DNA from: Ruminococcus sp.
GTDB lineage: Bacteria > Bacillota > Clostridia > Oscillospirales > Ruminococcaceae
DNA length: 64,000 nt
Direction: 5' to 3'
Assembly: GCA_017525915.1 (NCBI GenBank)
Contig: JAFXSC010000001.1
Coordinates: 186,001-250,000 of the forward strand
Shown piece after piece: positions 49,365-56,279 of the stretch. How positions within the stretch are numbered: position 1 is the stretch's first letter; every line of letters starts with the position of its first letter. The translations under genes and the position numbers were made by a program. Below the pieces are notes generated by a model. It ran no database searches. It was not told the origin of the DNA and saw nothing but the letters and a program-made list of their open reading frames with translations.

Positions 49365-50613
49365 CGCCGTACATTCTGTTCATTCGCGCAATATCGGCGC
49401 GGAAGCGCTTCTTTACCGTGTCCGGACCGCCCTCGATGCGGACTATCCTGCCGATAAACGTCTTCACCCAGTGCATGAGCTCGTTAGGGTCAAATACGTC
49501 AGCCGTCAGCGTATAGAGGTTATCCCCTGACCTTTCAAGCGTGCAGCAGCGCTTTTCACGTTCAAGGCGCTCGATGATATAGCGCTCATTTTTTTCATCA
49601 GCATAAAATATTATCTTTATCAGCGGAAACGTTCCGTTCTCGCTCCTCGAACCGAAGGATACTCCGAAACACCGGGACAGATTGCGGTCAAAGCTCTCTT
49701 TCAGTTCGTCATACTTTTCGCAGATATCCCCTGTCTTTACACTGTTCATGCAGTCGAGACGGAACGCCGTGAAGCGTTTCTGTCCCGGGATATATGCCGC
49801 AAGGTACCGCCTTCCCGTCTGAACGGAAACGAGTATCTTCATCGGCACCGCACGGGTCTCAGCGGTATTGTCAGCGCCCGTCATGAGCTTTTTCGCCGAA
49901 AATGTCCGGAAGATGATAAAGCACCTGCCGTCCATAGCTTTGAGTATCTCCGGTATAAGCACATCTTCAAGCGTGTGGATAATATAATTATGCTTGAAGA
50001 AAAACAGTTCGTTTCTGAGCCCGAGCATTTTGAGTATACTGTTGCCGATAATGCCGAAATGCTGGGCTTCGGAAAAAAATTCCAGCGCATCGTCAAGTCC
50101 GGGGAAGTCCCTGATGAAACCGTCAGCACTGTCGCCGGACAACGAATAGTACATGGTCTTGCCCTGCTTGCCGGAAATGATTATCCCCTCATCAACGTAT
50201 TCCTTCAGCTTGTTGCGGACGGTCTGCTCGTCAAAAAGCTGTGAATAATCAGTGTTCAGGGTATCCACAAGCTCCTTCAGCGAACGGCTCCTGGCGTCGT
50301 GCAGAATGTCAGTCAGAAAGAAATGCAACCGGATATCATTATCTGTGAAGCTCTTGGAATAATAGGCGTTATACAGCGGATTTTCGGGAATATTGCTGCT
50401 GTTCACGGATATGGAAACGCTCCTGCCGCGGACGGAATCGTCATAGCGCATACAGTCGCCCATCCAGCTTTCAACGCGGCGTTTTTCATCACCGTATGTG
50501 CGGACACTCTTGCGGTCAAAGTCGCTGCGTACCTTGCAGCCGTATATGAAAAAGTCGCGGACATAGTCACGGGTCTTGTCGAAATTCTTGATGAGTTCAG
50601 AAAAGCCTGCCAT
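49339..50613 (-). CDS. WYL-domain regulator (first of pair)
   Basis: 424 residues. After about 75 residues comes a winged helix (about 95-160; LKELVDTLNTDYSQLFDEQ, then TVRNKLKEYVDEGIIISG), then a WYL domain (about 235-300; RRYLAAYIPGQKRFTAFRL) and a WCX domain ending MHWVKTFIGRIVRIEGG. GGGGGGAG precedes ATG. It is the first gene of a WYL-WYL-HD operon divergent from the RNA/DUF2828 locus and is the best candidate to bind the dyad at 50818-50839. Specific ligand unknown. Confidence 0.8.
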   Translation of the reverse strand: MAGFSELIKNFDKTRDYVRDFFIYGCKVRSDFDRKSVRTYGDEKRRVESWMGDCMRYDDSVRGRSVSISVNSSNIPENPLYNAYYSKSFTDNDIRLHFFLTDILHDARSRSLKELVDTLNTDYSQLFDEQTVRNKLKEYVDEGIIISGKQGKTMYYSLSGDSADGFIRDFPGLDDALEFFSEAQHFGIIGNSILKMLGLRNELFFFKHNYIIHTLEDVLIPEILKAMDGRCFIIFRTFSAKKLMTGADNTAETRAVPMKILVSVQTGRRYLAAYIPGQKRFTAFRLDCMNSVKTGDICEKYDELKESFDRNLSRCFGVSFGSRSENGTFPLIKIIFYADEKNERYIIERLEREKRCCTLERSGDNLYTLTADVFDPNELMHWVKTFIGRIVRIEGGPDTVKKRFRADIARMNRMYGGDEDEHIQ

Positions 50614-50817
50614 TTCTTCTCCCCCCTTCTCAATGCGGAATTATGGTGTCCGCTTACGCGGGCATATCAGAATAATATTATTGATCGCCGTCAAGCGATA
50701 CCGATAATTCCGGATCACGGATCCTTTATTGACCATCATTATTATAATAACAAATAATCCTCCGATTTGCAATACCCGGAGTGTGTGCAGAAAAAATTAT
50801 ATGATTTTTACCAATTA
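50614..50817. other. Leader region of the WYL operon
   Basis: No open frame. It contains a minus-strand TATAAT (50741-50746) that may be the -10 of the WYL operon (no good -35) and a hairpin TGTCCGC-ttac-GCGGGCA near 50653-50670. AT-rich elsewhere. Confidence 0.45.
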
Positions 50818-50839
50818 CTGTGATATACTGTAATCACAG
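50818..50839 (+). promoter_or_regulatory. Extended -10 promoter inside a dyad, upstream of the RNA array
   Basis: CTGTGAT (50818-50824) and ATCACAG (50833-50839) form a perfect 7-bp dyad. The extended -10 TGATATACT (50821-50829) lies inside it, so a protein bound to the dyad would cover the promoter of the RNA array. Confidence 0.55.
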
Positions 50840-50859
50840 CAGAGGTACGAAATCTCTTT

Positions 50860-50932
50860 AAGGCACAAACAGCAATCGACATTATCCTGTCACGATAACT
50901 AACGTGCCTTGCTATTTCAGGCGCTTACAGCA
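50860..50932 (+). ncRNA. Tandem RNA module A
   Basis: AAGGCAC (50860-50866) pairs perfectly with GTGCCTT (50904-50910). AAACAGCA follows the 5' strand (50867-50874). The loop has a small hairpin GACA/TGTC (50878-50881 with 50888-50891). After the 3' strand comes a single-stranded stretch ending CGCTTACAGCA (to 50932). The same plan recurs in modules B and C. Confidence 0.65.
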
Positions 50933-50969
50933 AATACTATGACCATGAAACTTTTTTAGTCTCATAAAC

Positions 50970-51079
50970 TAAGAGCGCCGAGTTAAGACGCAAACAGCAG
51001 ATATGTCTGATTTTCTTTATCCGATGGGATAAATGATGATTATTGCGTCTTGAATCACAATCTTACGGCTCTTACAGCA
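50970..51079 (+). ncRNA. Tandem RNA module B
   Basis: AAGACGC (50985-50991) pairs perfectly with GCGTCTT (51045-51051): relative to module A, two base pairs have changed on both sides. AAACAGCA follows (50992-50999). The loop has a perfect 7-bp hairpin TTTATCC-GATG-GGATAAA (51016-51033). An outer helix TAAGAG..CCG (50970-50980) pairs with CGGCTCTTA (51066-51074), and the module ends CTCTTACAGCA. Confidence 0.65.
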
Positions 51080-51140
51080 TTATTTTCCGGGACGCAGGAG
51101 GCTGCCCCGACGGGGGTTAGCACTGTGAAAAAAACGAGCC

Positions 51141-51234
51141 GTGTAAGTCAGCAACAGCAGAAGAAATTGGCTATTTGCAGGTTCAAATCCCGCCGGACAG
51201 AAATGTCCAGAATACGCTGACTTGAAAGTTACAC
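51141..51234 (+). ncRNA. Tandem RNA module C with tRNA T-arm-like sequence
   Basis: AAGTCAGC (51145-51152) pairs perfectly with GCTGACTT (51216-51223), and GTGTAA (51141-51146) can instead pair with TTACAC (51229-51234), leaving a 7-base bulge. AACAGCA follows the 5' strand. The loop contains GGTTCAAATCC (51180-51190), the tRNA T-loop/B-box consensus, with flanks giving four of five T-stem pairs, and a hairpin GGACA-GAAA-TGTCC (51195-51208). It is 44 bases upstream of the DUF2828 start. Bacterial Y RNAs of Ro60-type proteins also carry a tRNA-like module. Confidence 0.7.
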
Positions 51235-51277
51235 TTTTCCTGCCGGATACCGGCGGTGACTTGAAAGGAGAATTGAA

Positions 51278-52750
51278 ATGCTCAACTACTTAAAGAAGGA
51301 ATCCAACATTACTGCTACCGAGAACGATGCTCTGGCTTACCGTTCGTCGGAGTCGTTCTGCCTCGACTTGTTCTTCAAGGCAGGCGCTATGCGAAATACC
51401 TCCCCCGAGGATATCGCAGACGCAGTTACACGCGCTTACGCTGAAGATCCCGACAAGGCAATGAAGATAGTCTTCTTCGCCCGTGATGCAAGAGGCGGCC
51501 TCGGCGAGAGGCGCTTCTTCCGCTGCGCTGTATCTTCACTCGTCAGAACAGCTCCCCGTGCTGTCGAGAAGAATATCCCCCTATTTGCTGAGTACGGCAG
51601 ATTTGACGATCTCTGCGTACTGCTCGGCACTCCCCTGGAGAAGTCCGCGGCTGCTGAGATAAAGTCTCAGCTTTATAAGGACATCGCCGCTATGAACGTC
51701 GGCGAGCCTGCTTCGCTGCTCGCAAAGTGGCTGCCATCCGCTAACGCTTCCTCTCAGGGTACACGCAATTCCGGCAGACGCATGGCTGCTCTGCTCGGCA
51801 TGAGTGAGCGTGAGTACCGCAGAACGCTCTCCGCTCTCCGCAGATATACCGACATTCTGGAGAACCGTCTCCGTGAGCGTGACTACACCTTCGACTATGA
51901 GAAGCAGCCCTCGTGCGCGATGTTCAAGTACCGCAAGGCTTTCAGCCGCAATGACGGCGAACGTTACTCTGCGTACCTCAACAAGGTCGAGGAGGGTACT
52001 GCAAAGCTCCACGCAGACAGGCTTTTCCCCTATGACATAATCCGTGCCGCACTCAGCGGAAACGTTTCCGAAAACGAAAGACGCTCCCTCGATGCAGCGT
52101 GGAAGGCACTTCCCGACCTGACTGCTGCAAAGCGCGAAAACGCTCTTGCAGTCATCGACGGCTCCGGCTCCATGACCTCTGGCTGCGGAAGCATACGCCC
52201 CATAGATGCGGCTCTGTCGCTGGGCATATACTTCGCTGAGCACAACAGAGGCGAATTCGCAAACCACTTCATAACCTTCTCGCAGACTCCCCGTCTGGTG
52301 GAGATAAAGGGCAGGGATATCGTTGAAAAGGCAACATACTGCCGTACCTTCAACGAGGTCGCAAATACCGACCTTGAAGCGGTATTCAAGCTCATACTCA
52401 AGACTGCGATAAACAACAAGGTTCCGGCCGGCGAAATGCCCTCGAAGCTCTACATCATCTCGGATATGCAGTTCGACTACTGCGTGACCGGCGGCAACAA
52501 CGAGGTATTATTCAGGGCAATGAAGACGCTGTACCGCAATTACGGCTACGCACTGCCCGAGATAATCTTCTGGAACGTCAACTCGCGCTGTGACGCGATA
52601 CCCGTGACACGCTCCGAGACCGGTACGGCACTGGTATCCGGCTACTCCCCTGCTGTGTTCGATATGGTAATGGGCGGCGAATGTTCACCCGAGACCGTGA
52701 TGAACAGGATACTCTCCTCGGAGAGATATGCACCTGTGACATCGGCATAA
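51278..52750 (+). CDS. DUF2828 protein: TROVE-like domain plus von Willebrand factor A domain
   Basis: 490 residues. The N-terminal 280 residues are helical repeats with a TROVE-like beginning (YRSSESFCLDLFFKAGAMR, KIVFFARDARGGLGERRFF). The C-terminal vWA domain has a MIDAS DGSGS (294-298) in ALAVIDGSGSMTSG, a Thr in NTDLEAVF and Asp in YIISDMQF, so it should bind a metal. Ro60/Rsr proteins have the same order of a HEAT-like ring and vWA and bind Y RNA and misfolded RNA. The RNA modules directly upstream support a ribonucleoprotein. GAAAGGAG precedes ATG. RNA binding is inferred. Confidence 0.82.
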   Translation: MLNYLKKESNITATENDALAYRSSESFCLDLFFKAGAMRNTSPEDIADAVTRAYAEDPDKAMKIVFFARDARGGLGERRFFRCAVSSLVRTAPRAVEKNIPLFAEYGRFDDLCVLLGTPLEKSAAAEIKSQLYKDIAAMNVGEPASLLAKWLPSANASSQGTRNSGRRMAALLGMSEREYRRTLSALRRYTDILENRLRERDYTFDYEKQPSCAMFKYRKAFSRNDGERYSAYLNKVEEGTAKLHADRLFPYDIIRAALSGNVSENERRSLDAAWKALPDLTAAKRENALAVIDGSGSMTSGCGSIRPIDAALSLGIYFAEHNRGEFANHFITFSQTPRLVEIKGRDIVEKATYCRTFNEVANTDLEAVFKLILKTAINNKVPAGEMPSKLYIISDMQFDYCVTGGNNEVLFRAMKTLYRNYGYALPEIIFWNVNSRCDAIPVTRSETGTALVSGYSPAVFDMVMGGECSPETVMNRILSSERYAPVTSA

Positions 52751-52755
52751 AATAT

Positions 52756-52799
52756 GACCTCCTGCGGTCCGATGAACTGCGGGAGGTCTTTTGTTTTTC
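52756..52799 (+). terminator. Terminator of the DUF2828 gene
   Basis: GACCTCC (52756-52762) with GGAGGTC (52782-52788), extended to 12 bp by wobble pairs, then TTTTGTTTTT. Confidence 0.85.
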
Positions 52800-52847
52800 A
52801 TTAATTATGCGAGGTGAGTGTGCCCGTACCGTGTTGAATTCCTGTGC

Positions 52848-53333
52848 TCATTCCGGAGCTGCGATATAATACGACTCCTGTATAGCTGCACACGCTGCCA
52901 CGATACAGACTGCGGCTACACTGTACCTCAGTTCTATGAATGAAAGCGTAAGCGGAAACACAAATAGCATAGCCCCTGTGATTTTATTCAGCAGCGAATG
53001 TACTGCTGTGAACTCTTTGCGCCTGATATATCCTGTGACAAGCGTAAAGGCTTTTATGAGTGCTATTACGGCTGCACAACAGTAAGTCCAGGCGGGTAAG
53101 TTCAGCACGGGGAGAAGCTTGAGCGTGCAGACTGCTGTAAAAACAATATCTGCAAGAGTATCGAGCTTTGCGCCGGATTCGCCGGCAGTTCCCGTCATCC
53201 TCGCTACGGTTCCGTCGATCATATCTGTCAGACCGGCAGCAAAGTACAGCGCATAAAAAGCAGCCGAAAACGGAGTGCAGAAAAGCAGCAATATGCTTAG
53301 AGCGATCCTGCTTCCGGTTATTAGATTTGCCAT
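52848..53333 (-). CDS. CDP-alcohol phosphatidyltransferase family protein
   Basis: 161 residues, four to six membrane helices. The family motif D-G-x2-A-R-x8-G-x3-D-x3-D is intact as DGTVARMTGTAGESGAKLDT followed by LAD. Members join CDP-diacylglycerol to an alcohol such as glycerol phosphate. Its short length and lack of phospholipid neighbours do not allow a specific assignment (PgsA-like is most likely). Confidence 0.82.
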   Translation of the reverse strand: MANLITGSRIALSILLLFCTPFSAAFYALYFAAGLTDMIDGTVARMTGTAGESGAKLDTLADIVFTAVCTLKLLPVLNLPAWTYCCAAVIALIKAFTLVTGYIRRKEFTAVHSLLNKITGAMLFVFPLTLSFIELRYSVAAVCIVAACAAIQESYYIAAPE

Positions 53334-53452
53334 ATTATTTCCGCCTTGTCACGTAGAATACTAATCCATTTTTTCTCGCCTTTACAGTCTTTCCTCACAC
53401 TCAAAACTGTTTATGCAAACGTTAAAAATCGAGTGATTCATTTTGAAACTAT
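53334..53452. other. AT-rich intergenic gap
   Basis: About 120 bases, clearly richer in A and T than its surroundings; no gene or clear hairpin. It borders the GIY-YIG-like gene that shows the same composition. Confidence 0.4.
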
Positions 53453-54139
53453 TCAGTTCTCTTGAACTATTTGATATCTGAAAATATCAATTGGCTTTCC
53501 AGATGTTGTTTTCCACACCAACCAGCCATTGTTTGCTTTTCCAAGCGGTATCCAACCGGCAGTTGAGGGTGAGTCACATTCAACGTCTTCCATTAAAGCA
53601 TTGTTTTCTATTATTGCAGCCCGTCTAACAGCAGGTGCCCAATTGCCAGTAACAGGAGCACATATACTACCTTTTAAAACAATGAATTTACCGTTTTCAA
53701 CACGCATTTTAGCTGTAATAGTGCCAAATCCACGGCGATTCTCTTTCATAATATATATGCCATCAGGTATCATTGTCATCCCTATATTTTCTTGCCTTTT
53801 TTCAGTAGCCTCAGCAAATACCTCTGCTTTTGTTGCGTCTTCTGGATATACTTGTTTTCCCTCAAAAGAAGTAAGGAGCTGTATCACCAAATCAACGTCA
53901 ACAGCGAATAATTCTGAATTTTGCAGGCGGCTTTTATCAAACAAACTGTGAAGCAACGTTTCCTTTTCATCATATTCGTCAACTTCAATTGCAAAACGCC
54001 GCTTTAATCCTACCACATTGTTGTAGCCGTTACGTTCAAGGTTATACATTCTGTTTTCAAATTGATTAGAAGCTGTTTTACCAATTTTAATCAGTCCCGG
54101 AACAACAGTTTCCATAATATAAATAATGCCGTTTGCCAT
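53453..54139 (-). CDS. GIY-YIG-like (T5orf172 type) protein with C-terminal DUF4357-like domain
   Basis: 228 residues. The N-terminal domain (1-75) starts GIIYIMETVVPGLIKIGKT and has NRMYNLERNGYNNV, the GIY-YIG-related pattern of T5orf172 proteins. The C-terminal part (about 120-228) contains GTITAKMRVENGKFIVLKGS, as in DUF4357. Codon use is AT-rich compared with both neighbours, suggesting transfer. ATG 54139 follows AAAGGA. Such proteins occur with restriction or phage-defence genes, but none is adjacent here; nuclease activity is unproven. Confidence 0.72.
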   Translation of the reverse strand: MANGIIYIMETVVPGLIKIGKTASNQFENRMYNLERNGYNNVVGLKRRFAIEVDEYDEKETLLHSLFDKSRLQNSELFAVDVDLVIQLLTSFEGKQVYPEDATKAEVFAEATEKRQENIGMTMIPDGIYIMKENRRGFGTITAKMRVENGKFIVLKGSICAPVTGNWAPAVRRAAIIENNALMEDVECDSPSTAGWIPLGKANNGWLVWKTTSGKPIDIFRYQIVQEN

Positions 54140-54141
54140 AA

Positions 54142-55575
54142 TCAATTCCTTTCATCTTTAGAAAACTTTGACATCAAAACTACGCACTCAACGTGCCTTG
54201 TTCTCGGGAAGAAATCAGCCGGTCTCAGCACATCGAGAGCAAAGCCCCTGCCGCACAGATAAGCGGCATCGCGGGCGGCAGTAGAGGGATTACAGGAGAT
54301 CATAACAATCCTCGAAGGCGACATATCAACGCAGGCTTTCAGGGTAAGTTCATCGCAGCCCTTGCGCGGAGGGTCGAGGACAATGATATCCGGCGCCTTC
54401 CCCTCAGCAGCGAACCTTGCAGCTATCTCACCGGCATCACCTGCATAAAATTCAGCGTTTTTGATACCGGCACGCTCTGCGTTTGCCTTAGCGTCCTCGA
54501 TAGCCTGCGGAACTACCTCAACGCCGATAACTCTGTCCACGCTGTCAGCCATTGAAAGTCCTATTGCACCTGCACCGCAGTACAGATCAAGAAGCAGCTC
54601 ATCCTTTTTCGGAGCGGCAAGCCTTTTCGCCTCGGCAAAAAGCCTCTCAGCCTGTGCGGTATTCACCTGATAAAAGCTCTGCGGACTGAGCGTTACCGGC
54701 ACGCCGCAGAGAGTGTCCGCGATAACGGGATTCCCGAGCAGACAAACGGTCTTATCTCCGAGAATGACATTGGTCTTCAGCGGATTGACATTCAGCATTA
54801 CGGAGCGGACGTCCGGAAAATTCCTGATAACAGTATTGCCGAGGGTAGTAAGAGCCGTGCGTATCTGAGAGGAGTCCTTTGCGGTTATAAAGCAGACCAT
54901 TATTTCCTTGCTGTGGAAGCCCTGTCTGATGTAGATATGGCGGAGAACACCGCTGCCGTTTTCCTCATTATATGGAGTTATGCAGGGCAGCTCACCTGAA
55001 CCGAGTTCTTCTCTGCACAGCCTCAGTATATCCCCGAAAACGAAAGGCTGGAGATCACAGTAGGTCACGGGAACGAGCCTGTGCGAGCGCGGAGCGTAGA
55101 ATCCGAACTCAGGAAAGACCTTGCCGTCCTGATATTTGTAGTCGGCATAAGGATACTGAGCCTTGTTGCGGTAGCCCTCTGTCTCCTCAGCACCGAAGAT
55201 CGGCAGGGTCTCTGCCGGTGCAAGATGACCTATGCGCGTGAAGGCATCCGAGACTATCTGCGATTTTATGCGGCATTCAGCCTCATAGGATATATGCATG
55301 AATACACAGCCTCCGCACTTTTTATAGTGCGGACATTCCGGCGTAACGCGGTCGGACGAGGGCGTTATGAGCTTTTCGATTATGCCGTAGGCGTAGCTTT
55401 TCAGCACCTTCACGATACGCACCTCGGCAACGTCTCCAACAGCGGTATCAGGTACAAAAACGGCAAAGCCGTCCGCCCGGCACACGCCGCTTCCCTCGGA
55501 GGTAATATCGGTTATCTCGGCGGTGATTATCTGATTTTTAGTTAGCATATATTCCACGCTTTCTGTATTGGCCAT
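54142..55575 (-). CDS. 23S rRNA uracil-C5 methyltransferase, RlmD/RlmCD family
   Basis: 477 residues. N-terminal TRAM domain (about 12-70), a [4Fe-4S] cysteine set beginning CPHYKKCGGC, the SAM site LLDLYCGAGAIGLSM, and the catalytic Cys in MISCNPSTAARD near residue 430. It makes 5-methyluridine in 23S rRNA. The start is either ATG 55575 (weak ribosome site) or ATG 55548. It is divergent from the lipoprotein gene. Confidence 0.92.
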   Translation of the reverse strand: MANTESVEYMLTKNQIITAEITDITSEGSGVCRADGFAVFVPDTAVGDVAEVRIVKVLKSYAYGIIEKLITPSSDRVTPECPHYKKCGGCVFMHISYEAECRIKSQIVSDAFTRIGHLAPAETLPIFGAEETEGYRNKAQYPYADYKYQDGKVFPEFGFYAPRSHRLVPVTYCDLQPFVFGDILRLCREELGSGELPCITPYNEENGSGVLRHIYIRQGFHSKEIMVCFITAKDSSQIRTALTTLGNTVIRNFPDVRSVMLNVNPLKTNVILGDKTVCLLGNPVIADTLCGVPVTLSPQSFYQVNTAQAERLFAEAKRLAAPKKDELLLDLYCGAGAIGLSMADSVDRVIGVEVVPQAIEDAKANAERAGIKNAEFYAGDAGEIAARFAAEGKAPDIIVLDPPRKGCDELTLKACVDMSPSRIVMISCNPSTAARDAAYLCGRGFALDVLRPADFFPRTRHVECVVLMSKFSKDERN

Positions 55576-55622
55576 TGACTTATAGCCAAAGGTCTGATAT
55601 AATTTGAAAAAGGGGTAATCCT

Positions 55623-56279
55623 ATGAAAAAGATAATAGCATTATCGATTGCAGGAACACTGTTAAGCTCGCTTGCTTCGTGCAGCAGTTCTTCAGACAGC
55701 AGCACTCCCGGAAGCACTGATTCCGCAAGCGTGACCGCTTCCTCCGGAGAATTAACTTCTGCTCCCGCTGAGACCGCGGCATCAACTGAACTGTCAGAAG
55801 AGCCGTCAACAGCCGAAGCCCATGTATATGCTCCGAAGGAGGCAGGAGCAGTGACCGCAGCCGACAAGGATACTGTCACGGAGCTTTGCAGCGAAATGTG
55901 CCGGAGTTGGGGAAGCCTTTGCAGCGGATACCCGGAAAAGTCCATGCGCGAGCTTATCCAGTACAATGCGTTTTATTCTTACCTTGAATCTGCCGCTGCG
56001 AACCACAGCTTCCAAACCATTCCTGACGACAGTTCATACTTTGAGCCTGTTTCGTTCGATATCAGCGGAGGATACGCAATAGCAAGAGGTGTGTGCAAGA
56101 GCCGCAACGCCGCATACGGCGAGTACATCTTCATAATCTCAGCCACTGAAAAAGGCTTGCTCGTAAACGATATGATGATCAATACCGAAGACTCCCATGA
56201 CCATATATACCGTCCCGGGCTTGTCAGCTCTCCCGCACCGGATTACTGGAAGGACAACTCTATAACAGTCAGTTCCTGA
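55623..56279 (+). CDS. Lipoprotein, paralogue of the gene at 45226
   Basis: 218 residues. Lipobox SSLASCSS (Cys about 20), Ser/Thr-rich spacer to about 68, then a domain of about 145 residues. Shared with the 45226 protein are LCSEMCRSW, NAAYGEYIF, LLVNDMMIN, and IYRPGLVSSP followed by an aromatic/Asp end. About 10 kb separate the copies and the flanking genes differ. The stop overlaps the convergent hemZ gene by 11 bases. Function unknown. Confidence 0.72.
   Translation: MKKIIALSIAGTLLSSLASCSSSSDSSTPGSTDSASVTASSGELTSAPAETAASTELSEEPSTAEAHVYAPKEAGAVTAADKDTVTELCSEMCRSWGSLCSGYPEKSMRELIQYNAFYSYLESAAANHSFQTIPDDSSYFEPVSFDISGGYAIARGVCKSRNAAYGEYIFIISATEKGLLVNDMMINTEDSHDHIYRPGLVSSPAPDYWKDNSITVSS

Noticed and set aside
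51091..51135. Cobalamin-riboswitch-like phrase (CTGCCCC ... GCACTGTGA) before RNA module C
   Set aside because: Only one short segment resembles the class; the GGTG-AATCC element and GACC receptor are missing and the downstream gene is not B12-related. The GCT/CCCC/GGGG/AGC hairpin is kept as part of the RNA region.
51177..51193. A tRNA gene
   Set aside because: Only the T-arm consensus is present; no acceptor stem, D-arm or anticodon arm can be placed around it.
50860..51223. CRISPR array or simple tandem repeats
   Set aside because: The shared words are short and the basal stems differ in sequence while keeping pairing; spacing is irregular (125 and 160 bases).
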